A model generated the notes under the pieces. The model did not search any database and was not told the DNA's origin. It saw nothing but the letters and a program-made list of their open reading frames with translations. Below are positions 54,290-61,690 of a DNA stretch of 64,000 nt, one piece after another (within the stretch, counting starts at the first letter, position 1; each line of letters begins with the position of its first letter). The position numbers and the translations under genes are program-made. Source of the DNA: Lederbergia citri. GTDB taxonomy: Bacteria; Bacillota; Bacilli; Bacillales; Bacillaceae_C. Where the stretch lies: positions 973,280-1,037,279 of the forward strand of contig NZ_JAGYPG010000002.1 of NCBI RefSeq assembly GCF_018343625.1, in the 5' to 3' direction.

Positions 54290-55669
54290 TTATTTTAAAG
54301 CCTCTGCTGCTTCCTTACTTTTTTCATTTGCCAATTGATTTAATTGTGTTGCATAGTCTTCAACTTTTAAGTCACCTTTTACAAAGCTATCAATCATTTG
54401 TGCAATTGTTGCATTTTCATTTTCTCCAACTTTAACGCCTGTCGGAGCTTCCCATCTAGATTGTGCAAATCCAGGAACTGTTTTTACTGGCTCAAGAATA
54501 GCTTCGTTAAGATGGTCATACGCTTTGCGAACACCAGGTACATTTAGTTCTGAGAAGTACTCATCAAGAATTTCTGAATCAGTGTTTACAGGCAATGTGT
54601 TAACTGTTTTTCCTTCTTTATCAGCAATTTCCATACGTTTCATAAATCCGTCTTTACCAAATGACATATATTTAGCAAATAAATATGCTTCTTCAGCATG
54701 TTTCGTAGATTTAGAGATTCCGAGCAAATCATTTGTAATAACTGTTTTTCCACCAGGGATGCCGATGAAGTCAAAGTCAAAGCTAGCATTTTCAGTTAAG
54801 TTTGAAATCGCCCAAGAACCATCCCAATGCATACCGATTCCACCATTTACCCAAACTTGAGTAGGATCTTCACCATTGAAATTCGCTTTTTGATCATCAG
54901 TTAAAACTTCATATGCATAGCCGTTTGTCGTAATTTCTTTTGCCAAGTTAACTCCAGCGATGAACTCTTTGCTATCAAGAGCATATTGGCCATCCTTATA
55001 TGTGTACCAACCCATATCAGGATTTGCCGCACCTGGATACCAATCAGGAATAGAGAACGGATTTGTTAACCCAACTGCACCTTCATTAACATTCGTTACA
55101 TCTTTTACTGCTTTCGTAAATTCTTCAATGGATGCTCCCATTTCTGGGTAGTCAAGGTTTGCTTTATTGAATAAATCTTTGTTTACAAAATATCCTAAGA
55201 AGTGCTGTGCGAATGGTACAGCGACAACTTTGCCATTAAATTCTACAGATTGACGAACAACTTCAGGAACATTTTCAAAATCTGTGTCAGCTGCAGTTAA
55301 TTCAGATAAATCTAATAGCCAGTCATTAGAAAGTGCTAGCGGTAATTGTGGAATCATAAATACATCCGGCATTTCTCCCGCACTTGCAGCAGTTGATAAT
55401 GCTTCATTCCAGTCACCTGCTATTTCAAAAACATTGATTTTAATGTTTGGATTTTCAGCTTCGAACTCCTTAATCATTAGGCGCTCTAAATTTTGCTCTT
55501 CTTCTGTTCCATTAGCCCAGTTTGCATAAGAAAGCGTCACGTTTTCTTGTTTTTCTGCATTCTTATCAGTCTTGTTTTCCTTCTCTTTTCCAGTTTCTTT
55601 CGCGTTCGAGCAAGCAGCTACTGTAAAAACAAGTGCCAACACTGCTAAAATCGAAAACAATTTCTTCAT
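54290..55669 (-). CDS. Sugar ABC transporter substrate-binding lipoprotein
   Basis: 459 residues, SBP_bac_1 family. The lipobox is TVAAC (Cys about 20), followed by a charged linker. The body has LERLMIKEFEAENPNIKINVFEI, MPDVFMIPQLPLAL, WVNGGIGMHWDGSWAI and ISKSTKHAEEAYLFAKYM, all typical. The ATG follows AGGAGAG. It lies between the LacI gene and the 980-residue binding protein on the same strand, so two different binding proteins share this locus. It probably delivers oligosaccharides to one of the two permease pairs. Confidence 0.92.
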   Translation of the reverse strand: MKKLFSILAVLALVFTVAACSNAKETGKEKENKTDKNAEKQENVTLSYANWANGTEEEQNLERLMIKEFEAENPNIKINVFEIAGDWNEALSTAASAGEMPDVFMIPQLPLALSNDWLLDLSELTAADTDFENVPEVVRQSVEFNGKVVAVPFAQHFLGYFVNKDLFNKANLDYPEMGASIEEFTKAVKDVTNVNEGAVGLTNPFSIPDWYPGAANPDMGWYTYKDGQYALDSKEFIAGVNLAKEITTNGYAYEVLTDDQKANFNGEDPTQVWVNGGIGMHWDGSWAISNLTENASFDFDFIGIPGGKTVITNDLLGISKSTKHAEEAYLFAKYMSFGKDGFMKRMEIADKEGKTVNTLPVNTDSEILDEYFSELNVPGVRKAYDHLNEAILEPVKTVPGFAQSRWEAPTGVKVGENENATIAQMIDSFVKGDLKVEDYATQLNQLANEKSKEAAEALK

Positions 55670-55729
55670 GGTGATCTCTCCTAATGTTAATTTTTAATGA
55701 AAATGGCTACTTATAAAATTCATCTATAA

Positions 55730-56701
55730 TCAACCTGAATTTCTACTCATTAATTCGACTTTTAACGGTTCTGCCTCATAATCAAAATTGTGTTCCAGCA
55801 TTTTAAATAATGTGTTTGCAGCTGTTAGTCCCCATTTTTTTCGAGGGACTTTAATCGTTGTCAAAGATGGGGTGAAAAAATGTGAAATGTAAATATCATC
55901 AAATCCAACGACAGCTATATCTTCTGGAACCTTGATTTTACTTTCTTGAATGGCTTTGACCGCACCAATTGCCATTTCATCGTTTGCACAAACGATAGCT
56001 GTCGGGTAGTCGCCATTTACTTTTTCTAAATAGTTTTTCATTTCGGTATAACCGCTCATTTCCGTGAAATCAGCTCGAATTAAATCTCTCTCTAAAAAAG
56101 TTATACCTTGGTTGGCGATTTCTTTTCTAAATCCTTTTAAGCGCGTTTCCCCGTCATAAGATGCTTGCGATCCAGCGATAAAACCAATACGCCTATGTCC
56201 TTTTCCCGTCAAATATTGAACTGCAATTGCGGAGCCTTCTTCATTTGGCAGGAGAACATTTTTTATGTATGGGTTTTCTAGCTCGCGGTCGAGCACTACG
56301 CAAGGTAATTTTTCACTTGCCAATGAATCTAGAAGTTCATCCTCCATGTGGTAATTTAATATAATGGCACCATCTACATACCTTTCGACAAGAAGTCTGT
56401 GTGTATCTGCCGTGGCGCATACGACGAGTTCATACTTATTCTGCATGACAACATCTTGTATACCTTCTACCATGTCATTAAAGAACGGGCCAGTAAAACC
56501 ACTTAAAAATAATCCGATAATATTCGTTTTCTGCTCTTTTAAATTTTTGGCGAGACCATTCGGACGGTATCCGATTTCTTTCGCCGCATGAAGTACTTTT
56601 TCTTTCGTATCATTTGTAATTAGTGGACTGTTATTTATGGAATAAGATGCCGTCGAAACACTGACTCCAGCGCGTTTCGCTACATCTTTTAAAGTAACCA
56701 A
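55730..56701 (-). CDS. LacI family transcriptional regulator
   Basis: 323 residues. Helix-turn-helix VTLKDVAKRAGVSVSTASYSIN (about 2-23), hinge helix to about 58, then a sugar-binding effector domain (VDGAIIL, CVVLDRELENPYIKNVLL, IVCANDEMAIG). It is a clear relative of the LacI at 19717-20685. The start is a TTG at 56701 after GGGGGAGGG. It is the first gene of the locus, and three copies of GAAACGTTTC lie before it, so autorepression and control of the whole locus are likely. Confidence 0.92.
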   Translation of the reverse strand: MVTLKDVAKRAGVSVSTASYSINNSPLITNDTKEKVLHAAKEIGYRPNGLAKNLKEQKTNIIGLFLSGFTGPFFNDMVEGIQDVVMQNKYELVVCATADTHRLLVERYVDGAIILNYHMEDELLDSLASEKLPCVVLDRELENPYIKNVLLPNEEGSAIAVQYLTGKGHRRIGFIAGSQASYDGETRLKGFRKEIANQGITFLERDLIRADFTEMSGYTEMKNYLEKVNGDYPTAIVCANDEMAIGAVKAIQESKIKVPEDIAVVGFDDIYISHFFTPSLTTIKVPRKKWGLTAANTLFKMLEHNFDYEAEPLKVELMSRNSG

Positions 56702-56718
56702 ATACCCTCCCCCTTTAA

Positions 56719-56732
56719 TTGAAACGTTTCAA
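56719..56732. promoter_or_regulatory. LacI-family operator O1
   Basis: Perfect 14-bp palindrome TTGAAACGTTTCAA, 18 bp upstream of the LacI start. The core GAAACGTTTC is identical to that of the phosphorylase operator. Confidence 0.8.
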
Positions 56733-56756
56733 ATATAACACAAAAATCTATCTTTC

Positions 56757-56766
56757 GAAACGTTTC
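56757..56766. promoter_or_regulatory. LacI-family operator O2
   Basis: Core GAAACGTTTC with flanks that match only partly. It lies 36 bp from O1 and 52 bp from O3 by centres, a layout that would suit cooperative binding or looping. Confidence 0.7.
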
Positions 56767-56808
56767 TATTTGACAGCAAGAAAAAAGAAGCGCCTTCCTT
56801 TTACGGTT

Positions 56809-56818
56809 GAAACGTTTC
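56809..56818. promoter_or_regulatory. LacI-family operator O3
   Basis: Core GAAACGTTTC followed by GAT on the plus strand. It sits immediately downstream of the predicted minus-strand start site, so bound repressor would block transcription of the locus. Confidence 0.8.
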
Positions 56819-56825
56819 GATAACC

Positions 56826-56854
56826 ATTATAAAACGATGTGTTATCGTTTACAA
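56826..56854 (-). promoter_or_regulatory. Sigma-A promoter of the carbohydrate locus
   Basis: On the minus strand TTGTAA and a perfect TATAAT are separated by 17 bp, followed at once by operator O3. Spacing from promoter to operator mimics the phosphorylase promoter at 16.2 kb. Confidence 0.8.
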
Positions 56855-56957
56855 CTATAAATTGAATTTTTTTGTGACACTTCTTTTACTATTATAATTG
56901 GTTAATTTGCTGATAGATACTGGAATAACCAACCAATTGATCATATGGCAAAGCATG

Positions 56958-56986
56958 AAAAAGGGAGCTAATCATACTAGCTCCCA
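56958..56986 (-). terminator. Terminator between the ThuA unit and the LacI promoter
   Basis: On the minus strand GGGAGCTA / TAGCTCCC, a perfect 8-bp stem, is followed by TTTTTC. It is the second barrier against read-through from the ThuA-like unit into the LacI gene. Confidence 0.8.
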
Positions 56987-57052
56987 ACGAACCTCTTATA
57001 TTGGCATGAAGACTCTTCCTCAAAATCTATTAGATTTAGTGGGAGATGAACA

Positions 57053-57078
57053 CAAAAGGGCCCCAAATAGAGGCCCGG
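57053..57078 (-). terminator. Terminator after the ThuA-like gene
   Basis: On the minus strand GGGCCTC and GGGGCCC arms, GC-rich, are followed by TTTTG, a few bases beyond the ThuA-like stop. Confidence 0.75.
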
Positions 57079-57081
57079 AAT

Positions 57082-57726
57082 TTATTTTGTTACACACCAT
57101 TTAATAGAGTATGCAATTAACATTATTGTTGTTGGATGGAGCAGAGCTTCCAAAGTATGTGCCGGAGTGAAGCAAAGAACTCGCCCTTTTCCGTAATGAT
57201 GGTGCCAGCCGGCTATAGAATTCCCGTCCTTGGACTCAGAAAGAAGGAAAACATTTGTATTGTTGACATCGCAGTCTATAAAGTAGTGCTCATCGACGAT
57301 TTCATATGACACATTCGGATCTGTAACTACGTTTTGATGATCAGCAATGTATGTAATAGTAGACATCTCTGGATGATATTTAAAATAGCCTCTAAGCATG
57401 TTTATATATGTTTTCACTTCATAGGATGCCATACCGGAATGCCATGCGAACCATGCTCCACCATTTTCAACATATGCAGAAATAATAGAAGCTTCTTCCT
57501 CCCCCATCCAAACAGGAGATTGCGGATCTGTAGGATTGAGTTTATTTAATTTATACAAAATAACTAAATCTGGATTATCTTGTAGACGATTGATTAAATC
57601 ATTTTCATGAATATATTCTACCATTATGTCCTGATCTAATTTTTTTATCGCAGTGTCTAAAGCTCGGCGGCACATTGCTTCATCATGATAAAAATCACCT
57701 AAAGCCGCAAAAATTTTTAATGTCAT
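57082..57726 (-). CDS. ThuA-like domain protein
   Basis: 214 residues in the ThuA (class I glutamine amidotransferase-like) fold. Recognisable segments are DLVILYKLN, YVENGGAWFAWHSGMAS and IAGWHHHYGKGRVLCFTPAHT. ThuA relatives take part in keto-glycoside and trehalulose or trehalose use in other bacteria, but the reaction is poorly known. It lies 12 bp after an unknown gene on the same strand and close to the LacI locus, though two terminators separate it from that promoter. A role in sugar use is inferred from the family. Confidence 0.8.
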   Translation of the reverse strand: MTLKIFAALGDFYHDEAMCRRALDTAIKKLDQDIMVEYIHENDLINRLQDNPDLVILYKLNKLNPTDPQSPVWMGEEEASIISAYVENGGAWFAWHSGMASYEVKTYINMLRGYFKYHPEMSTITYIADHQNVVTDPNVSYEIVDEHYFIDCDVNNTNVFLLSESKDGNSIAGWHHHYGKGRVLCFTPAHTLEALLHPTTIMLIAYSIKWCVTK

Positions 57727-57738
57727 TCAAGTCCCTCC

Positions 57739-58203
57739 TTATATTGGCTTAAAACCTTCTTCCTGTAGATAAGTCTCAGCATTAGATTTTGCTCCAAAGC
57801 TATCCACTAAATTGAGTCCAGCATAAATATTCCAAAGCATGTCCTCATATTTTAAAATGAGAATCTGCCCTTCCTCATTGCGCCATTCAAATTCAGGTGG
57901 ATTTATTTCTTCGCTTGATTCTGTTTCTTCAGATAAATAATGAATAGAGTCGGCTATTATTTTTCGCAGTTCCTCTTCAGTAGCTTCCCTAATATTTACA
58001 AGACCCTTGTTATCAGATTGATATCCAGGCAAATCACCAACATAGACAAATCCATTTCCATTTGGATGAAGATGATAAACAACAACTGTTTTATCGTACA
58101 AACTATCTTCATAATGATAATTCAATCTTTTCATTGAAACTTCCTTCTTTGATAGTTGGGGAAATGATTCTATAATCGCTTGCTTCTCTTCAAAAGTGAG
58201 CAT
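57739..58203 (-). CDS. Hypothetical protein
   Basis: 154 residues that I do not recognise. It is soluble, acidic in the middle (about 95-110), with no signal or membrane span. The N-terminal half has a strand-rich look (DKTVVVYHLHPNGNGFVYVGDLPG), the C-terminal half is mixed. ATG after AGAGAGGAAG. First of a two-gene unit with the ThuA-like gene. Confidence 0.65.
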   Translation of the reverse strand: MLTFEEKQAIIESFPQLSKKEVSMKRLNYHYEDSLYDKTVVVYHLHPNGNGFVYVGDLPGYQSDNKGLVNIREATEEELRKIIADSIHYLSEETESSEEINPPEFEWRNEEGQILILKYEDMLWNIYAGLNLVDSFGAKSNAETYLQEEGFKPI

Positions 58204-58274
58204 TTTTTACTTCCTCTCTTTTTCATGATTTTTTCTATACTCTATTTTATTTACAATTATTTTTTCTAAATACT

Positions 58275-58288
58275 CGAACGTATGTTCC
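58275..58288. promoter_or_regulatory. LexA (SOS) box
   Basis: CGAACGTATGTTCC fits the Bacillus LexA consensus CGAACRNRYGTTYC at every position. It overlaps the expected -35 region of a plus-strand promoter (possible -10 TAAGAT at 58297-58302), 77 bp before the toxin start. Confidence 0.75.
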
Positions 58289-58364
58289 GTTTGTGTTAAG
58301 ATAAAAATAGTAATTGCATATGCAGGGCGGGCGGTTGGCCACTTTCCTATAGGAGGTGATGCCA

Positions 58365-58472
58365 ATGACGATTTTCGAATCCATGAGTCTTATGATACAG
58401 CTTTGTGTTGGGATGATTACGTTCCTTACATTTATAGTTACGATGGTCGTCATGATTTCTAAAAAGAAATGA
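58365..58472 (+). CDS. Holin-like type I toxin peptide
   Basis: 35 residues: polar start MTIFESMSLM, one hydrophobic span (about 11-31) and a terminal SKKK. This is the pattern of the putative holin-like toxins (TxpA/BsrG group) that insert in the membrane. The ribosome site AGGAGGTGAT is perfect and eight bases from the ATG. The site can pair with CACTTTCC just upstream, which may hide it. An antisense RNA gene overlaps the 3' end and a LexA box lies upstream, so expression is likely tied to DNA damage. Confidence 0.8.
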   Translation: MTIFESMSLMIQLCVGMITFLTFIVTMVVMISKKK

Positions 58473-58599
58473 CCGTCCCCCTAGACCAAAGGATTGGACG
58501 GCCATTCTTGTTCTTTCTGAGGTCAACCGCTCTTCTTGCGGTGTGCAATGACTTGACCGGGTGCTGGCACACCTGGTCACCCTCATAATATGCTTTACT
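58465..58599 (-). ncRNA. Antisense antitoxin RNA (RatA/SR4 type)
   Basis: A minus-strand transcript of about 130 nt is predicted from the promoter at 58606-58634 to the shared terminator. It is complementary to the 3' end of the toxin mRNA. It has strong secondary structure (GGTCAA.../...TTGACC with an inner CCGC / GCGG stem, and GGTGACC-type arms). This is the arrangement of txpA/RatA and bsrG/SR4. Confidence 0.72.
58471..58515. terminator. Bidirectional terminator shared by toxin and antisense RNA
   Basis: GACCGTCC / GGACGGCC (8-bp stem with one wobble) begins at the toxin stop. T-rich sequence follows on the plus strand (TTCTTGTTCTTTC) and on the minus strand (TTTCTTTTTAG), so both convergent transcripts can end here. 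Confidence 0.75.
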
Positions 58600-58605
58600 A
58601 TCTCC

Positions 58606-58634
58606 ATTATACATTCGGAATTTCTACAATTCAA
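58606..58634 (-). promoter_or_regulatory. Promoter of the antisense RNA
   Basis: On the minus strand TTGAAT and a perfect TATAAT are separated by exactly 17 bp. The gap from here to zupT (58635-58862) shows only a 7-bp inverted repeat at 58766-58785 and no gene. Confidence 0.8.
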
Positions 58635-58862
58635 TGAAAGACATGTGACTTTAGCCATATATCGTATCCAATTCTGAAAATCTATTAATTTTGCTGTTTA
58701 TATTAATCAGCATTTAATACGGTGACATAATGTTGTATGATATAAGGAGAATAACTTGCCTCATACTTTAAGTTTTTCCTTAAAGCAACATTTTCATAAT
58801 TGTGCATAGATTAGAAGAATAGAAGGCGTTTGCCTCATATATTATAGGGAGTAAAGTGAAAA

Positions 58863-59672
58863 ATGACAGAGAATGTAATACTTGCATTTGGATTAACACT
58901 CTTTGCCGGTTTAGCGACGGGCATCGGAAGCCTGTTCGCCCTTTTTACATCCACGACCAATACAAAATTTTTATCTTTCTCTTTAGGATTTTCAGCTGGG
59001 GTTATGATTTATGTATCCATGATCGAAATTTTTGTAAAAGCGAAGGACTCTCTCGTGCTCGCTCTTGGGGTAGAAAAGGGAAATTGGGCAACAGTTGGCG
59101 GATTTTTTGGAGGAATGTTATTAATTGCTCTAATTGATCAGTTTGTCCCAAAACAAGGAAACCCACATGAGTTTAAAAAAGTTGAAGAGATGGATAAACA
59201 AGGAAGCGGACTTAATGATTATTCACTATTGAAAATGGGAGCATTCACAGCATTAGCCATTGGGATTCATAATTTTCCAGAAGGAATTGCAACTTTTACA
59301 GCAGCCCTACAGGACCCCGCACTTGGAGTCGCTATCGCAATTGCAATCGCCATTCATAATATACCTGAGGGAATTGCCGTTGCGGTACCGGTATATTTTG
59401 CAACAGGTAGCCGAAAGAAAGCCTTTAAACTATCTTTTCTATCGGGATTGTCCGAACCAATCGGTGCCATTGTGGCGTTCCTAATTTTAATGCCTTTTCT
59501 AAACGATGTAATGTTTGGAGTTATTTTTTCTGCTGTGGCCGGCATTATGGTCTTTATCTCTCTTGATGGTTTGTTACCCGCAGCTAAAAAATACGACGAA
59601 GCCCATACGTCTATTTTTGGATTGGTTAGCGGCATGGCTGTCATGGCTTTAAGTTTATTGCTAATTATTTAA
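58863..59672 (+). CDS. zupT: ZIP family zinc transporter ZupT
   Basis: 269 residues with eight hydrophobic spans. Two metal-site motifs are complete: HNFPEGIATF (about 140-149) and HNIPEGIAVAVPVYF (about 165-179), the His-Glu pattern of ZupT zinc and divalent-metal importers. The N-terminal GLATGIGSLFALF and the mid SLGFSAGVMIYVSMIEI also fit. The ATG has GGGAG upstream. An IS element inserted 10 bp after the stop, so its natural terminator may be displaced. Confidence 0.92.
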   Translation: MTENVILAFGLTLFAGLATGIGSLFALFTSTTNTKFLSFSLGFSAGVMIYVSMIEIFVKAKDSLVLALGVEKGNWATVGGFFGGMLLIALIDQFVPKQGNPHEFKKVEEMDKQGSGLNDYSLLKMGAFTALAIGIHNFPEGIATFTAALQDPALGVAIAIAIAIHNIPEGIAVAVPVYFATGSRKKAFKLSFLSGLSEPIGAIVAFLILMPFLNDVMFGVIFSAVAGIMVFISLDGLLPAAKKYDEAHTSIFGLVSGMAVMALSLLLII

Positions 59673-59712
59673 GAAAGGGGATGAGGTGACCCCCAAAAGT
59701 TAGAGTTTTATA

Positions 59713-60522
59713 TTAAGCTGCTAATTGGCTGGTATGAATCCGGTATTCAACTGGGCTCATGCCTGCCAGTTTTTTCTTTATACGTTTATAATTATAATAA
59801 TTTATGTATTCTTCTATTCTCGTTTTCAATTCCTCATATGAGCACAGAGCTTCCCCGTAATACATTTCTTGTTTCATTAATCCGAAAAAGTTCTCCATAG
59901 GTGAATTATCTAAACAGTTTCCTTTTCGAGACATACTTTGAAAGACCTTGTGTTCCTTGAGTGTTTTTACCCACATATTATGTTGGTAGTGCCAACCCTG
60001 ATCAGAATGTACGGTGGTTCTATACTTTGATTCTTTTACTATCTCTAGAGCTTTCTCTAGTGGTTTAAGGGCTATTTCTAAGGTTGGTCGCATACTTACC
60101 CCGTAAGATAGGATTTCACCATTGAACATATCCATAATAGGATTTAGATAAAGTTTTACACCGTCTGAACACTTGAATTCTGTAATATCCGTTGTTAACT
60201 TTTGACGACAGACATTTGTGTAAAAACGACGTTTAATACGGTTCTTGGCAATATTTCCAACCGTCCCTTTATAAGAACTATACTTGCGTGATTTTCTTGT
60301 AAACTTTGTAGCTTTAAGTCTAAGTTTCTTCATGATGCGCTGTACTTTCTTATGATTTACTTGAGTACCACGTTTTTTTAATTCCAAGTAGATTCGACGA
60401 TAACCGTAATTGCCATCATGTTCATCAAAAATTAATTGAATACATTCTTCAAGCTCTTGATCTGGGTTTTCCCGTTTCATCACTTTTATATGATAATGGT
60501 AGGAAGACTCCGGAATACCCAC
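59713..60522 (-). CDS. IS3-family transposase OrfB (DDE catalytic part)
   Basis: Integrase-core transposase. The N-terminal HTH_21-like region (NYGYRRIYLELKKRG) is followed by the rve domain with the DDE residues in TTDITEFKC, VHSDQGWHYQ and NSPMENFFGLMKQE. It should be made as an OrfAB fusion by a -1 frameshift: the orfB frame is open across the end of orfA (stop at 60540) through an A-rich AAAGAAA site. It appears intact. Confidence 0.92.
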   Translation of the reverse strand: MGIPESSYHYHIKVMKRENPDQELEECIQLIFDEHDGNYGYRRIYLELKKRGTQVNHKKVQRIMKKLRLKATKFTRKSRKYSSYKGTVGNIAKNRIKRRFYTNVCRQKLTTDITEFKCSDGVKLYLNPIMDMFNGEILSYGVSMRPTLEIALKPLEKALEIVKESKYRTTVHSDQGWHYQHNMWVKTLKEHKVFQSMSRKGNCLDNSPMENFFGLMKQEMYYGEALCSYEELKTRIEEYINYYNYKRIKKKLAGMSPVEYRIHTSQLAA

Positions 60523-60539
60523 TCTATGTAAAACATCTT

Positions 60540-61106
60540 TTAATTGGAAGGTTTCTTTGAGTTCGAATGATAACGCTGCTTGTGCTTTTCGAGATAGCCT
60601 TCCGGATCCATCTGAAAAGCTCGCAACTTTTTTAAGTATTCTATTTCTAAACGAAGAAGTTCATTTTCTCTCTCCAATTTTTGTTGATATGTCATTTCTT
60701 TTTCATCTGTTCTTTTTTGGCTTTTTCTATTCTTAGCTTTATCAGACATGGGCGGCCGTCCTTTCGGTCTCTCCAGGCCTTCAATTCCCCCCTCCAAAAA
60801 TGACTTTTTCCATGAGGCTATAATAGGAGGATTTGTTAACCCAAAACGAAGGGCAGCCTCTGTCTCTGAAGAACCTGTTCTTTTCATAAAGCTTAATACA
60901 TCTAGCTTAAATTGAACAGAATAACTTTCAGAATGCTTCTTCCTCTTTAATCCTATTTCTCCAAACTTCTCATAGATTTTTACCCATCGTTCAACTTGTG
61001 CTTTACTCTTAACACCATGCTTCTCAGCAAGAGATCTATGTCCAAGTTTTCCTTCCTGATACTCTTTAACCACCATAAGTTTAAATTCTTCACTGTATTT
61101 AGCCAA
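60540..61106 (-). CDS. IS3-family transposase OrfA (DNA-binding part)
   Basis: About 188 residues. Two helix-turn-helix segments are visible: YSEEFKLMVVKEYQEGKLGHRSLAEKHGV and VQFKLDVLSFMKRTGSSETEAALRFGL, then a leucine-rich coiled coil near the end (QQKLERENELLRLEIEYLKKL). The TTG at 61106 is preferred (MAKYSEEFK is the family start) over a TTG 15 bases earlier. It binds the element ends and supplies the N-terminus of the fused transposase. Confidence 0.9.
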   Translation of the reverse strand: MAKYSEEFKLMVVKEYQEGKLGHRSLAEKHGVKSKAQVERWVKIYEKFGEIGLKRKKHSESYSVQFKLDVLSFMKRTGSSETEAALRFGLTNPPIIASWKKSFLEGGIEGLERPKGRPPMSDKAKNRKSQKRTDEKEMTYQQKLERENELLRLEIEYLKKLRAFQMDPEGYLEKHKQRYHSNSKKPSN

Positions 61107-61216
61107 AAACAAACACCCCAAAAGTCAGATTTCACTCTAACTTTTGGGGTGCAGTACAGGACTACCCCTTTCTTTTTTGCGCTATGATTGTAAAAAAATG
61201 GGAGGGTGAGTAAATC

Positions 61217-61591
61217 ATGTACATTGGAATACAAAAAATTGGTCAAATTGGAGTCCCTGTTAAAGACCTAGAAAGAGCACTGTCGTTTTATAAAGAATCT
61301 CTTGGGTTACCGTTGCTTTTTAACACAGATACAATGGCTTTCTTCGAATGCGATGGAATACGAGTTATGCTGAGCCTCCCTGAAAATCAAGAATTCGCCC
61401 ACCCAAGTTCAGTTATTTACTTCCAAGTCGCTCATATCCATGATACATATCCATTGTTGAAGGAAAAAGGGGTTATGTTTATAGATGAACCTCACTTAAT
61501 TGCTAAAATGGATAATATGGAGACATGGATGGCATTCTTTAAAGATAGTGAAGACAATGTGCATGCGATTATGAGTGAGGTACAGGTTTAA
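61217..61591 (+). CDS. VOC (glyoxalase/bleomycin-resistance-like) family protein
   Basis: 124 residues of the vicinal-oxygen-chelate fold. Two beta-alpha-beta units: IGQIGVPVKDLERALSFYKESLGLPLLF and VIYFQVAHIHDTYPLLKEKGV. The end FFKDSEDNVHAIMSEV fits the metal-binding Glu/His position. The ATG follows GGGAGGGTGAG. It is a small, single-domain member; the substrate is unknown. Confidence 0.88.
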   Translation: MYIGIQKIGQIGVPVKDLERALSFYKESLGLPLLFNTDTMAFFECDGIRVMLSLPENQEFAHPSSVIYFQVAHIHDTYPLLKEKGVMFIDEPHLIAKMDNMETWMAFFKDSEDNVHAIMSEVQV

Positions 61592-61690
61592 AACCGAAAT
61601 GATTGGTGGAAGGGCTTTGTGATTTTTCTTTAGGATTGTGATTACAGGACTGATTCGCGACGAAATTAAGCGTTTTTTTGATTTCTTCGC

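Larger units (their letters stand above)
59682..61158. mobile_element. Complete IS3-family (IS150-type) insertion sequence
   Basis: 1477 bp. Ends are inverted repeats of about 25 bp: the left end reads TGAGGTGACCCCCAAAAGTT and the right end, inverted, TGTACTGCACCCCAAAAGTT, then AGAGT in both. A 3-bp target duplication GGA flanks the element at both sides. It holds orfA and orfB on the minus strand. Terminal TG and the 3-bp duplication are usual for this group. It separates zupT from the VOC gene. Confidence 0.88.

Noticed and set aside
56719..56818. GAAACGTTTC sites as CcpA catabolite (cre) sites
   Set aside because: The cre consensus has one extra base on each side of the central CG (TGWAANCGNTNWCA). 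These palindromes lack those bases and fit LacI/GalR operators next to LacI genes instead.
58247..58658. Minus-strand open frames over the toxin region
   Set aside because: They run antisense to a small toxin gene with a perfect ribosome site and through the antisense RNA; no ribosome site or family likeness.
58766..58785. Inverted repeat CTTTAAG...CTTAAAG before zupT as a Zur or metal operator
   Set aside because: It does not resemble the Zur consensus and has only 7-bp arms; no support beyond symmetry.
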